NCBI GenBank assembly: GCA_029864095.1 | Contig: JAOTUB010000017.1 | Coordinates: 1 to 41,559, forward strand | Source: Gammaproteobacteria bacterium | GTDB taxonomy: Bacteria; Pseudomonadota; Gammaproteobacteria; Steroidobacterales; Woeseiaceae | Direction of reading: 5' to 3' | DNA length: 41,559 nucleotides | Shown: in pieces, positions 7,511-16,501 of the stretch | How positions within the stretch are numbered: the first letter of the stretch is position 1 | Layout: every line of letters begins with the position of its first letter | Notes under the pieces: generated by a model | The model's database searches: none | What the model saw: the letters and a program-made list of their open reading frames with translations, nothing else | Told to the model about the DNA's origin: nothing | Translations under genes and position numbers: made by a program

Positions 7511-8691
7511 GCGGTTTTTCCGTGCGACTCCTGCGCCAGAGGCGGTGCGCGCAACAACATCGCCAGCAATGCCGCGCGCTCGAGCGTCTTGTCGATATAC
7601 AGGAACTCATGCTTCGCGTGGGCGCCGTGCCCGACCGGCCCAAGCCCGTCAAGCGTTGCGGTGAACTGACTGGTCGTATTGCCGTCCGAACCGCCGCCGG
7701 CTCTGGCCTGACTCAGCTGCAGGCCGAGTTGCTCGCCAATTTGCTGCGCCTGTTGCCAAAGCGCCTGATTGCGCGGCGTCGCCTCCATTGAGGGTCTGCC
7801 AATCGCGCCCTCGATGCGCAGTCGCACGCCCGGTACCTGCGGTTGCATGCTGTGAATGAGTTTCTCTATCCTCTCACCGTCCGCGAGCGTGGGAACACGA
7901 ACGTCGACCACTGCTGAACTATGCGGTGCGACAACATTGGGCTGAATACCGCCGTCAACGGTACCGACGTTGATAGTTACGCCTTTCTCGGCATCGTTCA
8001 TGGCGAACAGCTTCTGAATTACGTGCGAAAGTTCAAGAATTGCGCTTGCGCCGGACTCCGGGTCGAGCCCGGCGTGCGCAGCTTTGCCGTACACCGTTAT
8101 AGTGAAGCGCCCGATACCTTTACGCTCCGTCTTGATGCTGCCTTCATCTCCCATCGACGGTTCGAGAACAAAAGCGCGCTCGGCGCAACGGGCGAGCATG
8201 CGCACATAGCGGGTCGACGTGCGGCTGCCGATCTCTTCATCGGCGTTGACGAAGATGACTGGCAACAATGGCAGCTCGATTCCGAGGTGCCCGACGGCTT
8301 TCAGCGCCAGCACGATTTGCGCCAGCCCGCCTTTCATGTCGAATACGCCCGGACCACGCACGACGTTGTCGTCGACTTCGAAGGGCCGTTCGCTGATTGT
8401 GCCGATCGGCCAGACGGTGTCGTAATGGCCGAGGAGCAGCTGGTTGCGCACGCCGTCAGTTTTTTCGCCCGGTCGTGCATACACATGCCGCGGGCCATCT
8501 GATGCGCCGACTTCACGGACGACGAAGCCGAGCTCGCTCAGCGCCGCCATCAAAACATGTCGTGTCGGAGTATGCAGAGCCGGATGTGATGATGGTGATT
8601 CGGCTTCGACCAGGCGCTGTAACAAATCAATCAGGAAATTATCCTGGTTGCGGCAGTAATCCAGAATCTGATCAGCCAGTGAGCCATTCAC
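7507..8691 (-). CDS. M20 family metallopeptidase (glutamate carboxypeptidase-like)
   Basis: A 394-residue zinc hydrolase of the M20/M25/M40 family. The metal-site pattern is complete: GHYDTVW with His89 and Asp91, bridging Asp118 in GVFDMKGG, the catalytic pair Glu152-Glu153 in NADEEIGS, Glu177 in VLEPS, and a late GHGAHAKHEF histidine. The dimerisation domain (about 195-300) begins with GRFTITVYGKAAHAG. It most resembles carboxypeptidase G2 and related enzymes that cut C-terminal glutamate or deacylate amino acids. Start is GTG, 7 nt after the FMN-binding protein's stop. It overlaps the next gene by 4 nt, so 9307 to 6473 is one operon. Substrate unknown. Confidence 0.88.
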   Translation of the reverse strand: MNGSLADQILDYCRNQDNFLIDLLQRLVEAESPSSHPALHTPTRHVLMAALSELGFVVREVGASDGPRHVYARPGEKTDGVRNQLLLGHYDTVWPIGTISERPFEVDDNVVRGPGVFDMKGGLAQIVLALKAVGHLGIELPLLPVIFVNADEEIGSRTSTRYVRMLARCAERAFVLEPSMGDEGSIKTERKGIGRFTITVYGKAAHAGLDPESGASAILELSHVIQKLFAMNDAEKGVTINVGTVDGGIQPNVVAPHSSAVVDVRVPTLADGERIEKLIHSMQPQVPGVRLRIEGAIGRPSMEATPRNQALWQQAQQIGEQLGLQLSQARAGGGSDGNTTSQFTATLDGLGPVGHGAHAKHEFLYIDKTLERAALLAMLLRAPPLAQESHGKTA

Positions 8692-8698
8692 ATTGGTA

Positions 8699-9307
8699 CT
8701 ACTTTTTCATATCAGCAGGGAACGGAAAAGCGTTTGATCGCTCAATCGCGGCAAATCGGCCCGGCGCCAGATAAGCGAACAACGGTGAGTCATGAATAGT
8801 TTCCTGGTCGTCAATGTCACGATGGCGGATGAAGTCGACGTCGGCATAGGCGGCGACAATTTCACCGGTAATCAGACAGTTCTCACCGAAGCCGTCGACG
8901 GATTTGAAATGGCGGCACTCGAAATACAGATATGCTTCATCGATGAACGCGGCGTTGATCTGCTGTGCCGGGAACGTCGTGAAATACTCGAGAATAGGCT
9001 TATGGCCTTCCAGTCTCGGTGAAGCAGCGAGGCTCGAATAAAGCACCTGCGACGGTTTCGGATAGCTCACCGTGAATTCTCCCGTGCGCTCGATGTTACT
9101 GCACGTTGAGTGGTGCGGTGAACATACAAATCCGAAGTAGTTTTGCCAGCCCATCGGCGTAACCATATGTTTGGGCGCAAGATCGGTGGCGCCGTCAGGG
9201 TCCGTGGTGCCGATCAGGACAAGCGGAGCGACGGTGAAAAATCGATCCCAGACCGGCGCGCTCGTATCGATTTCGACAAGATGGTGTTTATCAGGTGGTG
9301 CGGGCAC
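8699..9307 (-). CDS. Flavin reductase-like FMN split-barrel protein
   Basis: A 202-residue protein of the flavin reductase-like split-barrel superfamily, from a branch different from the 2347-2868 protein. Core patterns are FFTVAPLVLIGTTDPDG, APKHMVTPMGWQNYFGFVC and TGEFTVSYP. A strong ribosome-binding site (GGAGG, complement of 9315-9319) sits 7 nt before a GTG at 9307. That start is preferred over longer TTG or GTG starts at 9340 and 9334, which would place the ribosome-binding site inside the gene. The gene leads the operon with the M20 peptidase and the P-loop protein. It could reduce flavin for an oxygenase or bind another cofactor. Confidence 0.8.
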   Translation of the reverse strand: MPAPPDKHHLVEIDTSAPVWDRFFTVAPLVLIGTTDPDGATDLAPKHMVTPMGWQNYFGFVCSPHHSTCSNIERTGEFTVSYPKPSQVLYSSLAASPRLEGHKPILEYFTTFPAQQINAAFIDEAYLYFECRHFKSVDGFGENCLITGEIVAAYADVDFIRHRDIDDQETIHDSPLFAYLAPGRFAAIERSNAFPFPADMKK

Positions 9308-9314
9308 GGCGACA

Positions 9315-9319
9315 CCTCC
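9315..9319 (-). promoter_or_regulatory. Ribosome-binding site fixing the start at 9307
   Basis: On the minus strand this reads GGAGG and lies 7 nt before the GTG start of the FMN-binding protein. No comparable site precedes the alternative upstream starts at 9334 and 9340. Confidence 0.75.
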
Positions 9320-9498
9320 ACATTTTGAGTTCACTACCAACCTACGCCGCTGATTTTTGGCTGAGAATAAGTAATTGCCACGCCGTGTTAAGGGGTTGTT
9401 CGCGCGTCACGGCAGCTCGCGGCCATCGCGTCGGCGAGAGTGCCTGTGCTATCGTAAACGCTTGCAACTAACTGATTTCACATAGTGGAATTCGCACC

Positions 9499-10707
9499 AT
9501 GCACGAAAATCGCCGAAGCGTTGAAGAACTGATTGTGAGTCACAAGCCCGGTTATGCGCTTGATCAACGGTTCTACACGGATCCGGAAGTCTACGCTCTC
9601 GAAATCGAGCGCGTGGTCTCGCGAAACTGGATCGTAGCGGGTCATCAATCCGAGCTGCCGCAACCCGGCGATTTCAAGGTACTCAACGTCGCTAACGATT
9701 CCGCGATCATCGTGCGCGGCAGCGATGGCGAGCTGAAAGCATTCGCCAACGTGTGCCGCCATCGTGGCTCGCTCGTATGCCTCGAGGCCGCGGGCAACGC
9801 ACGCAAGTTTAGCTGCCCATACCACGGATGGATGTACGACATCGACGGTAATCTGACGGCGGCGCGGAGTATGCCCGAGGATTTCGACAATTCGCAATAT
9901 GCGCTTAACAGGGTGTCTCTGGACACGCTAGGCGGCTTGATGCTGGTGTGCTTCTCGGACAATCCGCCGCGGCTCGACGGGGCGAAGCGTGATCTCGCCG
10001 AGCCGCTGGCTATATTCGATTTCGAGAATCTCAAGGTTGCCGCGCACAAGGATTACGCGATACCGGCAAACTGGAAGCTCGCGATCGAGAATTACCAGGA
10101 GTGTTATCACTGCGCAACGGCTCACCCCGAGTACGCTCAGATGCACACGCTCATGGTCGACCGCAGGAAACGTGAACCGTTGCAAAAAAACATGCTCGGA
10201 AGAATGGAGGACTGCGGCATCAGAAAGATCGAGATCGACAAGATCGATCTGAACGCACCACCGGGTGAAATGGGTTACGGCTACAGCCGCACAGCTTTGT
10301 TCGAGGGTTATTTGACCGGCAGCAAGGGCGGCAAGCCGGTCGCACCGCTACTTGGCGACATCAAGGACTACGATGGTGGCGGCTCCGACTTCGTTATTGG
10401 CGCGTTTTCGTTCCTGCTGGTCTACAGCGATCATGCCGTGGTTTACGTGTTTACGCCGGTGGATATGCACAATTGCAAATGCGATATCTACTGGCTCGTC
10501 CGAAAAGGTGCCGAAGAGGGCAAGGACTACGATGTCGACGAGTTGATCTGGCTGTGGGACGTGACAACCGAGGCTGACAAGACCATCATCGTCAACAACT
10601 GGAAGGGCGTGCAGTCACGCTATTACAAGCCCGGACCATTCTCCGGCATGGAAAGCGCCGAGCAAATGTGGACCGAGTGGATTGTTCAGGAACTTGCGCG
10701 GGGCTGA
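9499..10707 (+). CDS. Rieske non-haem iron oxygenase, large subunit
   Basis: A 402-residue aromatic-ring-hydroxylating-dioxygenase-type protein. The Rieske [2Fe-2S] ligands are Cys86-x-His88 (CRHRG) and Cys106-x2-His109 (CPYHG). The mononuclear iron site is ECYHCATAHP with His204 and His209, and Asp360 (TTEADKTII) is the probable third ligand. Members of this group include glycine betaine, carnitine and choline monooxygenases as well as ring dioxygenases; the compact single subunit and the amine-catabolic neighbours favour an N-demethylase or quaternary-amine monooxygenase. No ferredoxin-reductase partner is encoded nearby, so electrons must come from elsewhere. The 3' end overlaps the convergent permease gene by 22 nt. 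Confidence 0.85.
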   Translation: MHENRRSVEELIVSHKPGYALDQRFYTDPEVYALEIERVVSRNWIVAGHQSELPQPGDFKVLNVANDSAIIVRGSDGELKAFANVCRHRGSLVCLEAAGNARKFSCPYHGWMYDIDGNLTAARSMPEDFDNSQYALNRVSLDTLGGLMLVCFSDNPPRLDGAKRDLAEPLAIFDFENLKVAAHKDYAIPANWKLAIENYQECYHCATAHPEYAQMHTLMVDRRKREPLQKNMLGRMEDCGIRKIEIDKIDLNAPPGEMGYGYSRTALFEGYLTGSKGGKPVAPLLGDIKDYDGGGSDFVIGAFSFLLVYSDHAVVYVFTPVDMHNCKCDIYWLVRKGAEEGKDYDVDELIWLWDVTTEADKTIIVNNWKGVQSRYYKPGPFSGMESAEQMWTEWIVQELARG

Positions 10708-11495
10708 GTCTTTCGCGTCACGATCCACGCGATCAGCAAAGTGACGCTAACGACCAGGATGATCAGCGACGCCAGGGCATTGATGTCGGGCGTGACGCCC
10801 AGCTTCACTTTCGAGAAGATATACATAGGTAGTGTGCTGCTGCCGGGGCCGGACACGAAACTCGCGATGACCAGATCATCGAGCGACAGCGTGAACGCCA
10901 GCAACCATCCTGAAATCATCGCGGGCGCGATCAGCGGCAAAGTGATATCAAAGACCACGCGTAACGGCCGACAGCCGAGATCCATTGCAGCTTCCTCGAG
11001 TGACTCGTCCATGGCTGTCAGCCTCGAGCGTACGATAACCGCCACATAAGCCATTGCGAAAGTCGTGTGCGCGATCGTGATCGTCGCAAATCCACGCTGG
11101 CCGGGCCAGCCGAAGAGTTGCTGCATGCTCACGAACAGCAACAACAGGGACAGTCCCGTGATGACTTCAGGCATTACGAGCGGGGAGGTGATCATTCCCG
11201 AAAAAAGCGCGCGACCTCGAAAGCGGCCGAAGCGGACGAGAATGAGTCCCGCCATGGTACCGAAGATCGTTGCCAGCGTTGCCGATGAGGCAGCGATTCG
11301 CAGGCTCAGGAACAGCGCGTCGAGAATTTGTTCATTGCGAAACAACTCGCCGTACCAGCGTGTTGAGAAGCCTCCCCAGACCGTCGCCAGTTTCGAGTCA
11401 TTGAACGAATAGAAAACGACCGAGATAAGTGGAATGTAAAGAAACGCATAGCCGAATACGAGAATCGAAATAATTAACCGCGACTGCTTCTTCAT
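10686..11495 (-). CDS. potI: Polyamine-type ABC transporter permease (PotI/PotC-like)
   Basis: A 269-residue inner-membrane permease with about six transmembrane helices. The binding-protein-dependent transport EAA loop reads EEAAMDLGCRPLRVVFDITLPLIAPAMISG (about residues 168-197). The N-terminal helix pattern YAFLYIPLISVVFYSFNDS is characteristic of PotC/PotI. It starts at an ATG overlapping the PotH-like stop by 4 nt and is the last gene of a potFGHI-ordered operon. It ends over the 3' end of the Rieske gene. Substrate range cannot be set from the permease; relatives carry putrescine, spermidine and other cationic amines. Confidence 0.85.
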   Translation of the reverse strand: MKKQSRLIISILVFGYAFLYIPLISVVFYSFNDSKLATVWGGFSTRWYGELFRNEQILDALFLSLRIAASSATLATIFGTMAGLILVRFGRFRGRALFSGMITSPLVMPEVITGLSLLLLFVSMQQLFGWPGQRGFATITIAHTTFAMAYVAVIVRSRLTAMDESLEEAAMDLGCRPLRVVFDITLPLIAPAMISGWLLAFTLSLDDLVIASFVSGPGSSTLPMYIFSKVKLGVTPDINALASLIILVVSVTLLIAWIVTRKTQPRASS

Positions 11496-12382
11496 TGCTG
11501 CGCGTCGATTTCACGGGCCTGATTGCGCTGCATGAAAACGATGGGTGCAACGAGCAGAAGCAACAACATGATGGTAACTGCGGAGGCCAGCGGCCAGTCG
11601 CGGTTGACGAAAAACTCGTCGAACAGCACTCGCCCGATAAGCAGCGACTCCGGCCCGCCGAGCAGATAGGGAACGACATACTCGCCCATCGCGGGTATGA
11701 ATACGAGCAGGCAGCCGGCGATGACGCCAGCTCGCGCCAACGGCCAGGTGACATCCCAGAACGCTTCGGTTCGTGACGCACCAAGATCCTGCGCGGCTTC
11801 TATGAGATCGATATCCATACGTTCGAGTGTCGCGTAGAGCGGTAGAACCATGAATGGCAGATACGAATAGGTCAGTCCGATGAAAATCGCAAAGTCGGTG
11901 TATAAAAGCCGAACAGGTTGATCGATCACGCCGAGCCAAATCAGCATGTTATTTATGACGCCGTAGTTGTTGAGCAAACCCATCCAGGCGTAGACCCGGA
12001 GCAGAAACGAAATCCAGAACGGCAGGATAATCAGGAGCAACAACACGCCGCGGGTCGATGGAGCTGAACGCGCAATGCCGAAAGCCATTGGAAAGCCGAG
12101 GGCCAGACAGAGGATCGTGGCTGCGGTCGCCATAACGATTGACTTCAGGTAGGTGACGGCATACAGCTTATCGGTTAGCAGAAACAAGAAGTTGTCCGCC
12201 GTGATCGACAAGCTACCTTGCTCGTCAAATGTCGGCGTAAACGGAGGTTGTGCAATGACGGGATCGGCGAGGCTGATCTTGAGGATGATTGCGAACGGCA
12301 GCAAAAAGAACACGAGCAACCACAGGTATGGTACCGCGATCGTTACGCGTTCCCACCAGTCTCGCTGTTTTACCGCTGCCAC
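11492..12382 (-). CDS. potH: Polyamine-type ABC transporter permease (PotH/PotB-like)
   Basis: A 296-residue inner-membrane permease. The first helix, PYLWLLVFFLLPFAIILKISLAD, is typical of PotB/PotH. The EAA loop reads EAAQDLGASRTEAFWDVTWPLARAGVIAG, followed by PAMGEYVVPYLLGG, a very conserved PotB/H segment. The start is GTG, with AGGG about 8 nt upstream, 10 nt after the ATPase gene ends. It would pair with the PotI-like permease to form the channel. Confidence 0.87.
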   Translation of the reverse strand: MAAVKQRDWWERVTIAVPYLWLLVFFLLPFAIILKISLADPVIAQPPFTPTFDEQGSLSITADNFLFLLTDKLYAVTYLKSIVMATAATILCLALGFPMAFGIARSAPSTRGVLLLLIILPFWISFLLRVYAWMGLLNNYGVINNMLIWLGVIDQPVRLLYTDFAIFIGLTYSYLPFMVLPLYATLERMDIDLIEAAQDLGASRTEAFWDVTWPLARAGVIAGCLLVFIPAMGEYVVPYLLGGPESLLIGRVLFDEFFVNRDWPLASAVTIMLLLLLVAPIVFMQRNQAREIDAQQ

Positions 12383-12391
12383 AGTGATGCC

Positions 12392-13546
12392 CTAGTCTCG
12401 GAGTACTACGGCGCTTCGCGGCCGCCACGAAACCCAGATTTCGTCTTCCCATTCGACAAACCGTTTCGCGGAACGCTGGCGGTTCTGGCTGCTAACCTGA
12501 ATCACTTTTCCGGACGAGAGGCGGACACGGTATAGCGACAGGTTGCCGAAGTAACCAAGGTCATCGACGACACCGCGTACTTTTATGTCATCCGCGTTCT
12601 CGGGCTCATCACGACTGATGAATATCTTCTCCGGTCGAACGGCGATACAGACGTGTTGTCCGACTTCAACAGCATGGTCGCCCAGTGCGTGCAGGTTGGT
12701 ACCGGCTTCCGCGGAGTTTACGATGATCGTCTCATCACCGAGCTGCGTTACCGTGCCTTCGAACATATTGATCGTACCGATAAAATCGGCAACGAATCGG
12801 CTTGTCGGATACTCGTAGATTTCCTTTGGCTCCCCTACCTGCAGGAAACAGCCTTTTTCCATGACAGCAATTCGCGATGACAACGTCATAGCCTCTTCCT
12901 GATCGTGGGTTACGACGATAAACGTGACGCCAAGCTGATCCTGGATGGCCATGAGCTCGAACTGTGTGTGCTCGCGCAACTTTTTGTCCAGGGCGGCCAG
13001 CGGTTCGTCGAGAAGCAGTACCTTGGGACGCTTTATCAATGCTCTGGCCAATGCAACCCGCTGGCGCTGTCCACCCGAGAGTTGCTCGGGCTTACGCTTG
13101 CGAAATTCGCCGAGTTTCACGAGGTTGATGACGTCGTCGACTCGCGCCGTGACTTCCGGGCGGGCGACCCGGTCTTTGCGCAAGCCGTAGGCGATGTTGT
13201 CCTCGACCGTCATGTGCGGAAAGATCGCGTAGGATTGAAACATCATGTTGACCGGACGTTCATACGGTGGCAGATGTGTGATATCGACACCGTCGATCTC
13301 GATCGTTCCTGCGGTTGGCGTCTCGAAACCGGCCATTATTCTGAGCAATGTCGATTTGCCACAGCCCGAGCCGCCGAGTATCGAAAACAGTTCACCGCGT
13401 CCGATATCGAGATTGACGTTGTCGACGGCTACGAAGTCGCCAAACAGCTTGCTTACGCCGCGAATTCGAATAAAGTCTTTCTGTTTCTCGCTCAAGGTCG
13501 CATCGCTCCGATAGCCGTAATCAAATGCCGCTTTTCGCGCGCGCAA
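12392..13546 (-). CDS. potG: Polyamine-type ABC transporter ATP-binding protein (PotG/PotA-like)
   Basis: A 384-residue ATPase that powers the importer. Visible motifs are Walker A GGSGCGKST, the Q-loop MMFQSYAIFPHMTV, signature LSGGQRQR, Walker B VLLLDEPLAALD and the switch His in VTHDQEEAM. A C-terminal TOBE region (about 290-380) includes AVRPEKIFIS. PPYERPVNMMFQSYA is the form seen in PotA/PotG. The start is uncertain: the reading frame offers TTG at 13546, inside the end of the binding-protein gene, or TTG at 13495. Both lack a strong ribosome-binding site, so translational coupling is likely. Confidence 0.88.
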   Translation of the reverse strand: MRARKAAFDYGYRSDATLSEKQKDFIRIRGVSKLFGDFVAVDNVNLDIGRGELFSILGGSGCGKSTLLRIMAGFETPTAGTIEIDGVDITHLPPYERPVNMMFQSYAIFPHMTVEDNIAYGLRKDRVARPEVTARVDDVINLVKLGEFRKRKPEQLSGGQRQRVALARALIKRPKVLLLDEPLAALDKKLREHTQFELMAIQDQLGVTFIVVTHDQEEAMTLSSRIAVMEKGCFLQVGEPKEIYEYPTSRFVADFIGTINMFEGTVTQLGDETIIVNSAEAGTNLHALGDHAVEVGQHVCIAVRPEKIFISRDEPENADDIKVRGVVDDLGYFGNLSLYRVRLSSGKVIQVSSQNRQRSAKRFVEWEDEIWVSWRPRSAVVLRD

Positions 13547-14639
13547 ATGCGCGCGTGCGGGGGCGCTCCCGTTTGGGATCGACTGTCTCTATCGGATACA
13601 GGATTTCCCAGACCGCTTCGTCGGGAAAGATTGCGGGATTTTCGAGCAACTCGGGCGCCATTAGCTGCCAGGATGCGGCGTTCGCATTGGCATAGTTCGA
13701 GTGGCCCGCGTTGGCAGCCGCAATATCCGGACGCAGTAAAAAATTCAGGAACAAATAAGCAGTATCCTTGTTCGGGGCGTCGCTTGGGATATACAGGCCG
13801 TCGACCCAGAGCCCTGAACCTTCCTTGGGCGCCGTGTAGCGTAACTCGATGTCGATGCCGGCCTCTTTCGCGCGTGCGGCGGCTTGCGCATAGTCTCCAG
13901 ACCAGCTCATTGCGACGCAGACTTCCTTGTTCGGCAAGTCGGAAATCATCTTCTGGTTGCTGAAATACCGGATATAAGGCTTCACGAGTTTTATCTGCGC
14001 TTCGGCTTTGGCCAGGCTGTCGTCGTCCACGGCGTTTGGATTCAGGCCGAGATAGGCAAGCACCATCGGAAACAGGTCGGTCGGGCCATCGAGTAGCGAG
14101 ACGCCACAGTCGGCGAGTTTTGACACGACATTGGGGTCAAATAGAACGTCACTGCTGTCCATCGGGTGGTCCGGCAGACGTTCGCGGACCAGTTCGACAT
14201 TCCATGCGTAGCCGGTGGAGCCCCAGTGGTACGGAACGTTGTACTCGCGCACCGGCGCATATTCAATTCTGCGCATCGTCTCGGCGTCCAGGTAGCGAAT
14301 GTTGTCGAGCCGGGAAAAGTCGAGTTTCTCGAACACGCCGATTGGCGCCAGTCGTGACGAGAATTGATTGCTGTGTACGACGACATCATAGCCACTGTTG
14401 CCCGCGAGCAGCTTGACGTCCACGACCTCCGACGAGTCATAGATGTCGTAGTTGACCTCGATGCCGTACTCGGCCTCGAACTTTTTGACCGTATCCGGCG
14501 CTATGTAATCGGCCCAGTTGTAAACGTTGACGACGTTCTGGCTGCTGCCGCCGGATTCTCCGTCATCGCCACAAGCACCGAGCAGCAGCATTGCTGAAAG
14601 CAGGCCGGCGATACAGTTGCTTGGAGCGGTTCTTGTCAT
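13521..14639 (-). CDS. potF: Polyamine-type periplasmic binding protein, predicted lipoprotein (PotF/PotD-like)
   Basis: A 372-residue solute-binding protein. The chosen ATG gives a compact signal sequence ending in lipobox LLGAC (Cys23); ATG 14654 and TTG 14660 are alternatives. The mature start VNVYNWADYIAPDTVKKFE followed by GIEVNYDIYDS and GYDVVVHS is diagnostic for the PotD/PotF group. Later patterns include YHWGSTGYAWN and CVAMSWSGDYAQAA. It overlaps the ATPase gene by 26 nt and heads the potFGHI-like operon. Specificity for putrescine, spermidine or another cationic compound cannot be judged without aligning the pocket aromatic and acidic residues. Confidence 0.88.
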   Translation of the reverse strand: MTRTAPSNCIAGLLSAMLLLGACGDDGESGGSSQNVVNVYNWADYIAPDTVKKFEAEYGIEVNYDIYDSSEVVDVKLLAGNSGYDVVVHSNQFSSRLAPIGVFEKLDFSRLDNIRYLDAETMRRIEYAPVREYNVPYHWGSTGYAWNVELVRERLPDHPMDSSDVLFDPNVVSKLADCGVSLLDGPTDLFPMVLAYLGLNPNAVDDDSLAKAEAQIKLVKPYIRYFSNQKMISDLPNKEVCVAMSWSGDYAQAAARAKEAGIDIELRYTAPKEGSGLWVDGLYIPSDAPNKDTAYLFLNFLLRPDIAAANAGHSNYANANAASWQLMAPELLENPAIFPDEAVWEILYPIETVDPKRERPRTRAFARAKSGI

Positions 14640-14676
14640 ACGGCCTGATTGCATCACCAATGAGGCCCGCTGACAA

Positions 14677-15837
14677 TTACATATCGTCGAGGCCGCGTTT
14701 CAAAAGGGATCGGGCGATGATCAGACGTTGGATTTCGCTCGTTCCTTCCCAGATTCGGTCGACGCGCAGCTCGCGGAAGAATCTCTCAGCGACGTTTTCG
14801 CGCATGTAGCCACGGCCACCAAAGATTTGCACGGCGCGATCGGCGACGCGATTGGCCATTTCCGAAACGTAAAGTTTAACCATGGAACAGCGGCTATGCA
14901 GCGTTTTGACCTTCTCGCCACGGTCGCAGGCGCGCGCCGCTTCATAAGTCATCAGTCTCGATGCATAGAGTTCGGTAGCACTATCGGCCAACATGAATTG
15001 GATTGCCTGTTTCTCGCTCAACGGCGCGCCGTCGACGATGCGCCCGTTCGCAAAAGCCATGGCTTCTTCGATAAGCCGCGCGGCCGCACCGCAGCTGCGG
15101 GCGCCAATCATCAGCCGTTCGTGGCGAAACCAGCTGTGGGTGTACGCCATGCCGTCGTCGCTGTCGCCAACACGTTGCGATGCGGGCACACGCACGTTGT
15201 TGAATCGGTAGGTCGGATGATGCGCGGCGTAGGTGTGGCTGAATTTCGGCGTTGCTGTGATTTCAATGCCGGGGGTGCCTTGATCGACCAGAAACAAAGC
15301 GGCGACATTCTCGTCAGGGACTTGCGCCTGGAACCAGAAGAAATCGGCAAGGTTGCCGCTGGTGACGTACCATTTCTCGCCATTGAGAATATAGTCGTCG
15401 CCCGACATTGTGGCGGTGGCTTCGAGGCCCGCGACGTCCGACCCTGGACCAGACTCTGTTATCGCGTAACAGTCTTTCAATTCGCCACGCATCATTGGCA
15501 GCACATAGCGCTTGATCTGTTCGTCGGTGCACGCGTCAAACATCCAGGACTGCGGCTCGGAAAAACACCAGGACAAGGCGTTTGTGACGCGGCCCAGCTG
15601 TTCCCAGATCGCGACCTGGTCTTCGAGCGTCAGTTCGAGGCCGCCGTGCGACTTCGGCACATCGATTGCCGAAAAGCCCAGTTCGATCGCACGCTTCTTG
15701 TTCCTTGCAGTGATCTCGGTTGGCAACACACCGTCGTTGAGTTCGGCCTCGACCTCATGCGGCTGCAGATACTCGTCCGCGTAGTCGCGCGCTTTTTTCT
15801 GCCACCCGATCGCGCTGTCGCTGAGTTCGATATTCAC
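14677..15837 (-). CDS. Acyl-CoA dehydrogenase
   Basis: A 386-residue FAD enzyme that would introduce an alpha,beta double bond into an acyl-CoA and pass electrons to ETF. The flavin-binding segment YAITESGPGSDVAGLEATA and the WYVTSG strand are present. The C-terminal part has FGGRGYMRENVAERFFRELRVDRIWEGTSEIQ, with the probable catalytic base Glu364. Start is GTG with GAGGG 5 nt upstream, only 7 nt after the BetI-like gene ends, so the two are co-transcribed. The potF-like gene follows 37 nt later on the same strand, so regulator, dehydrogenase and importer probably form one operon. Chain specificity is unknown. Confidence 0.9.
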   Translation of the reverse strand: MNIELSDSAIGWQKKARDYADEYLQPHEVEAELNDGVLPTEITARNKKRAIELGFSAIDVPKSHGGLELTLEDQVAIWEQLGRVTNALSWCFSEPQSWMFDACTDEQIKRYVLPMMRGELKDCYAITESGPGSDVAGLEATATMSGDDYILNGEKWYVTSGNLADFFWFQAQVPDENVAALFLVDQGTPGIEITATPKFSHTYAAHHPTYRFNNVRVPASQRVGDSDDGMAYTHSWFRHERLMIGARSCGAAARLIEEAMAFANGRIVDGAPLSEKQAIQFMLADSATELYASRLMTYEAARACDRGEKVKTLHSRCSMVKLYVSEMANRVADRAVQIFGGRGYMRENVAERFFRELRVDRIWEGTSEIQRLIIARSLLKRGLDDM

Positions 15838-15844
15838 GATGCCC

Positions 15845-16477
15845 TCACTGTTCGAAGTGTTTGGGGAAAACGCTGCACAGGTAAGTCATGACGGCAGCCA
15901 TTGCTTTATTTTTGTCCCAGGCCTGCGGGCTGATCAGGCACGACAACCACAATCCGTTCGTCATAGACGTCAATGCGTTCGCGGCGGCGGCCGGATCGAC
16001 GCGTTTGTAGGCACCTTGCGCAACGAGTTCGGCGCAAAGGCCCGCAACGACGCTGTCGTAATGTCGGTCCCGCTCGTCACACATGCGCTGGTAGGTCGGA
16101 CGCGACTTGACCTCACCCCAGAACGCGAACCAAACCGCGAGTTTTGGCCGGTTGCATATCGATGGTCGCAAGTCGAGCTCCATAAGCGCCACCAGCTTCT
16201 CGGCCGGCCCGGGGCCAGCCCGTTCCAGCGTTCTGTCGAACTTATCGCGGTATTCGTTGGCCAGCGTACGCAATGTTTCCTTAAGGAGGTTGTCCTTGCT
16301 TTCGAAGTGCAGATTGACGATGCCCTGCGACAGGCCTGCCTCTTTGGCGACGTCCGCAAGAGTCGTGCTGCCCATGCCTTTGCGCGCAATGCATTTCATC
16401 GTTGCGTCGATCAGCTGCTGGCGCCGCCGCTCGCGTGAGGCCGTGCGACGGGATTTGGTGAGTACTGTGGCAGGCAT
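15845..16477 (-). CDS. BetI-like TetR family regulator
   Basis: A 210-residue TetR-type repressor. Helix-turn-helix lies at about residues 32-52 (TTLADVAKEAGLSQGIVNLHF). The ligand domain contains LAVWFAFWGEVKSRPTYQR and RDRHYDS, which closely follow BetI, the choline-responsive repressor. ATG 16477 is preferred. A longer frame from 16516 is possible, but it would put the start codon inside the inverted repeat at 16502-16519. It probably controls both its own operon (dehydrogenase, importer) and the divergent aminotransferase operon. No choline dehydrogenase or betaine aldehyde dehydrogenase is present, so the inducer is likely some other amine. Confidence 0.88.
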   Translation of the reverse strand: MPATVLTKSRRTASRERRRQQLIDATMKCIARKGMGSTTLADVAKEAGLSQGIVNLHFESKDNLLKETLRTLANEYRDKFDRTLERAGPGPAEKLVALMELDLRPSICNRPKLAVWFAFWGEVKSRPTYQRMCDERDRHYDSVVAGLCAELVAQGAYKRVDPAAAANALTSMTNGLWLSCLISPQAWDKNKAMAAVMTYLCSVFPKHFEQ

Positions 16478-16501
16478 AAGAACGATCAGTATGGCATATT
16501 T

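Noticed and set aside
13531..13562. CG-rich palindrome near the potF/potG junction
   Set aside because: The alternating CGCGCG run lies within overlapping coding sequence and has no U-rich tract, so it is not a convincing terminator.
12905..13963. Long plus-strand frame (352 codons) opposite the ABC ATPase and binding-protein genes
   Set aside because: It lies wholly antisense to two clear transporter genes and its translation has no family character; it is a product of GC-rich codon use.
14728..15891. Plus-strand frame of 387 codons opposite the acyl-CoA dehydrogenase
   Set aside because: The minus-strand protein carries complete acyl-CoA dehydrogenase motifs; the opposite frame reads as low-complexity shadow.
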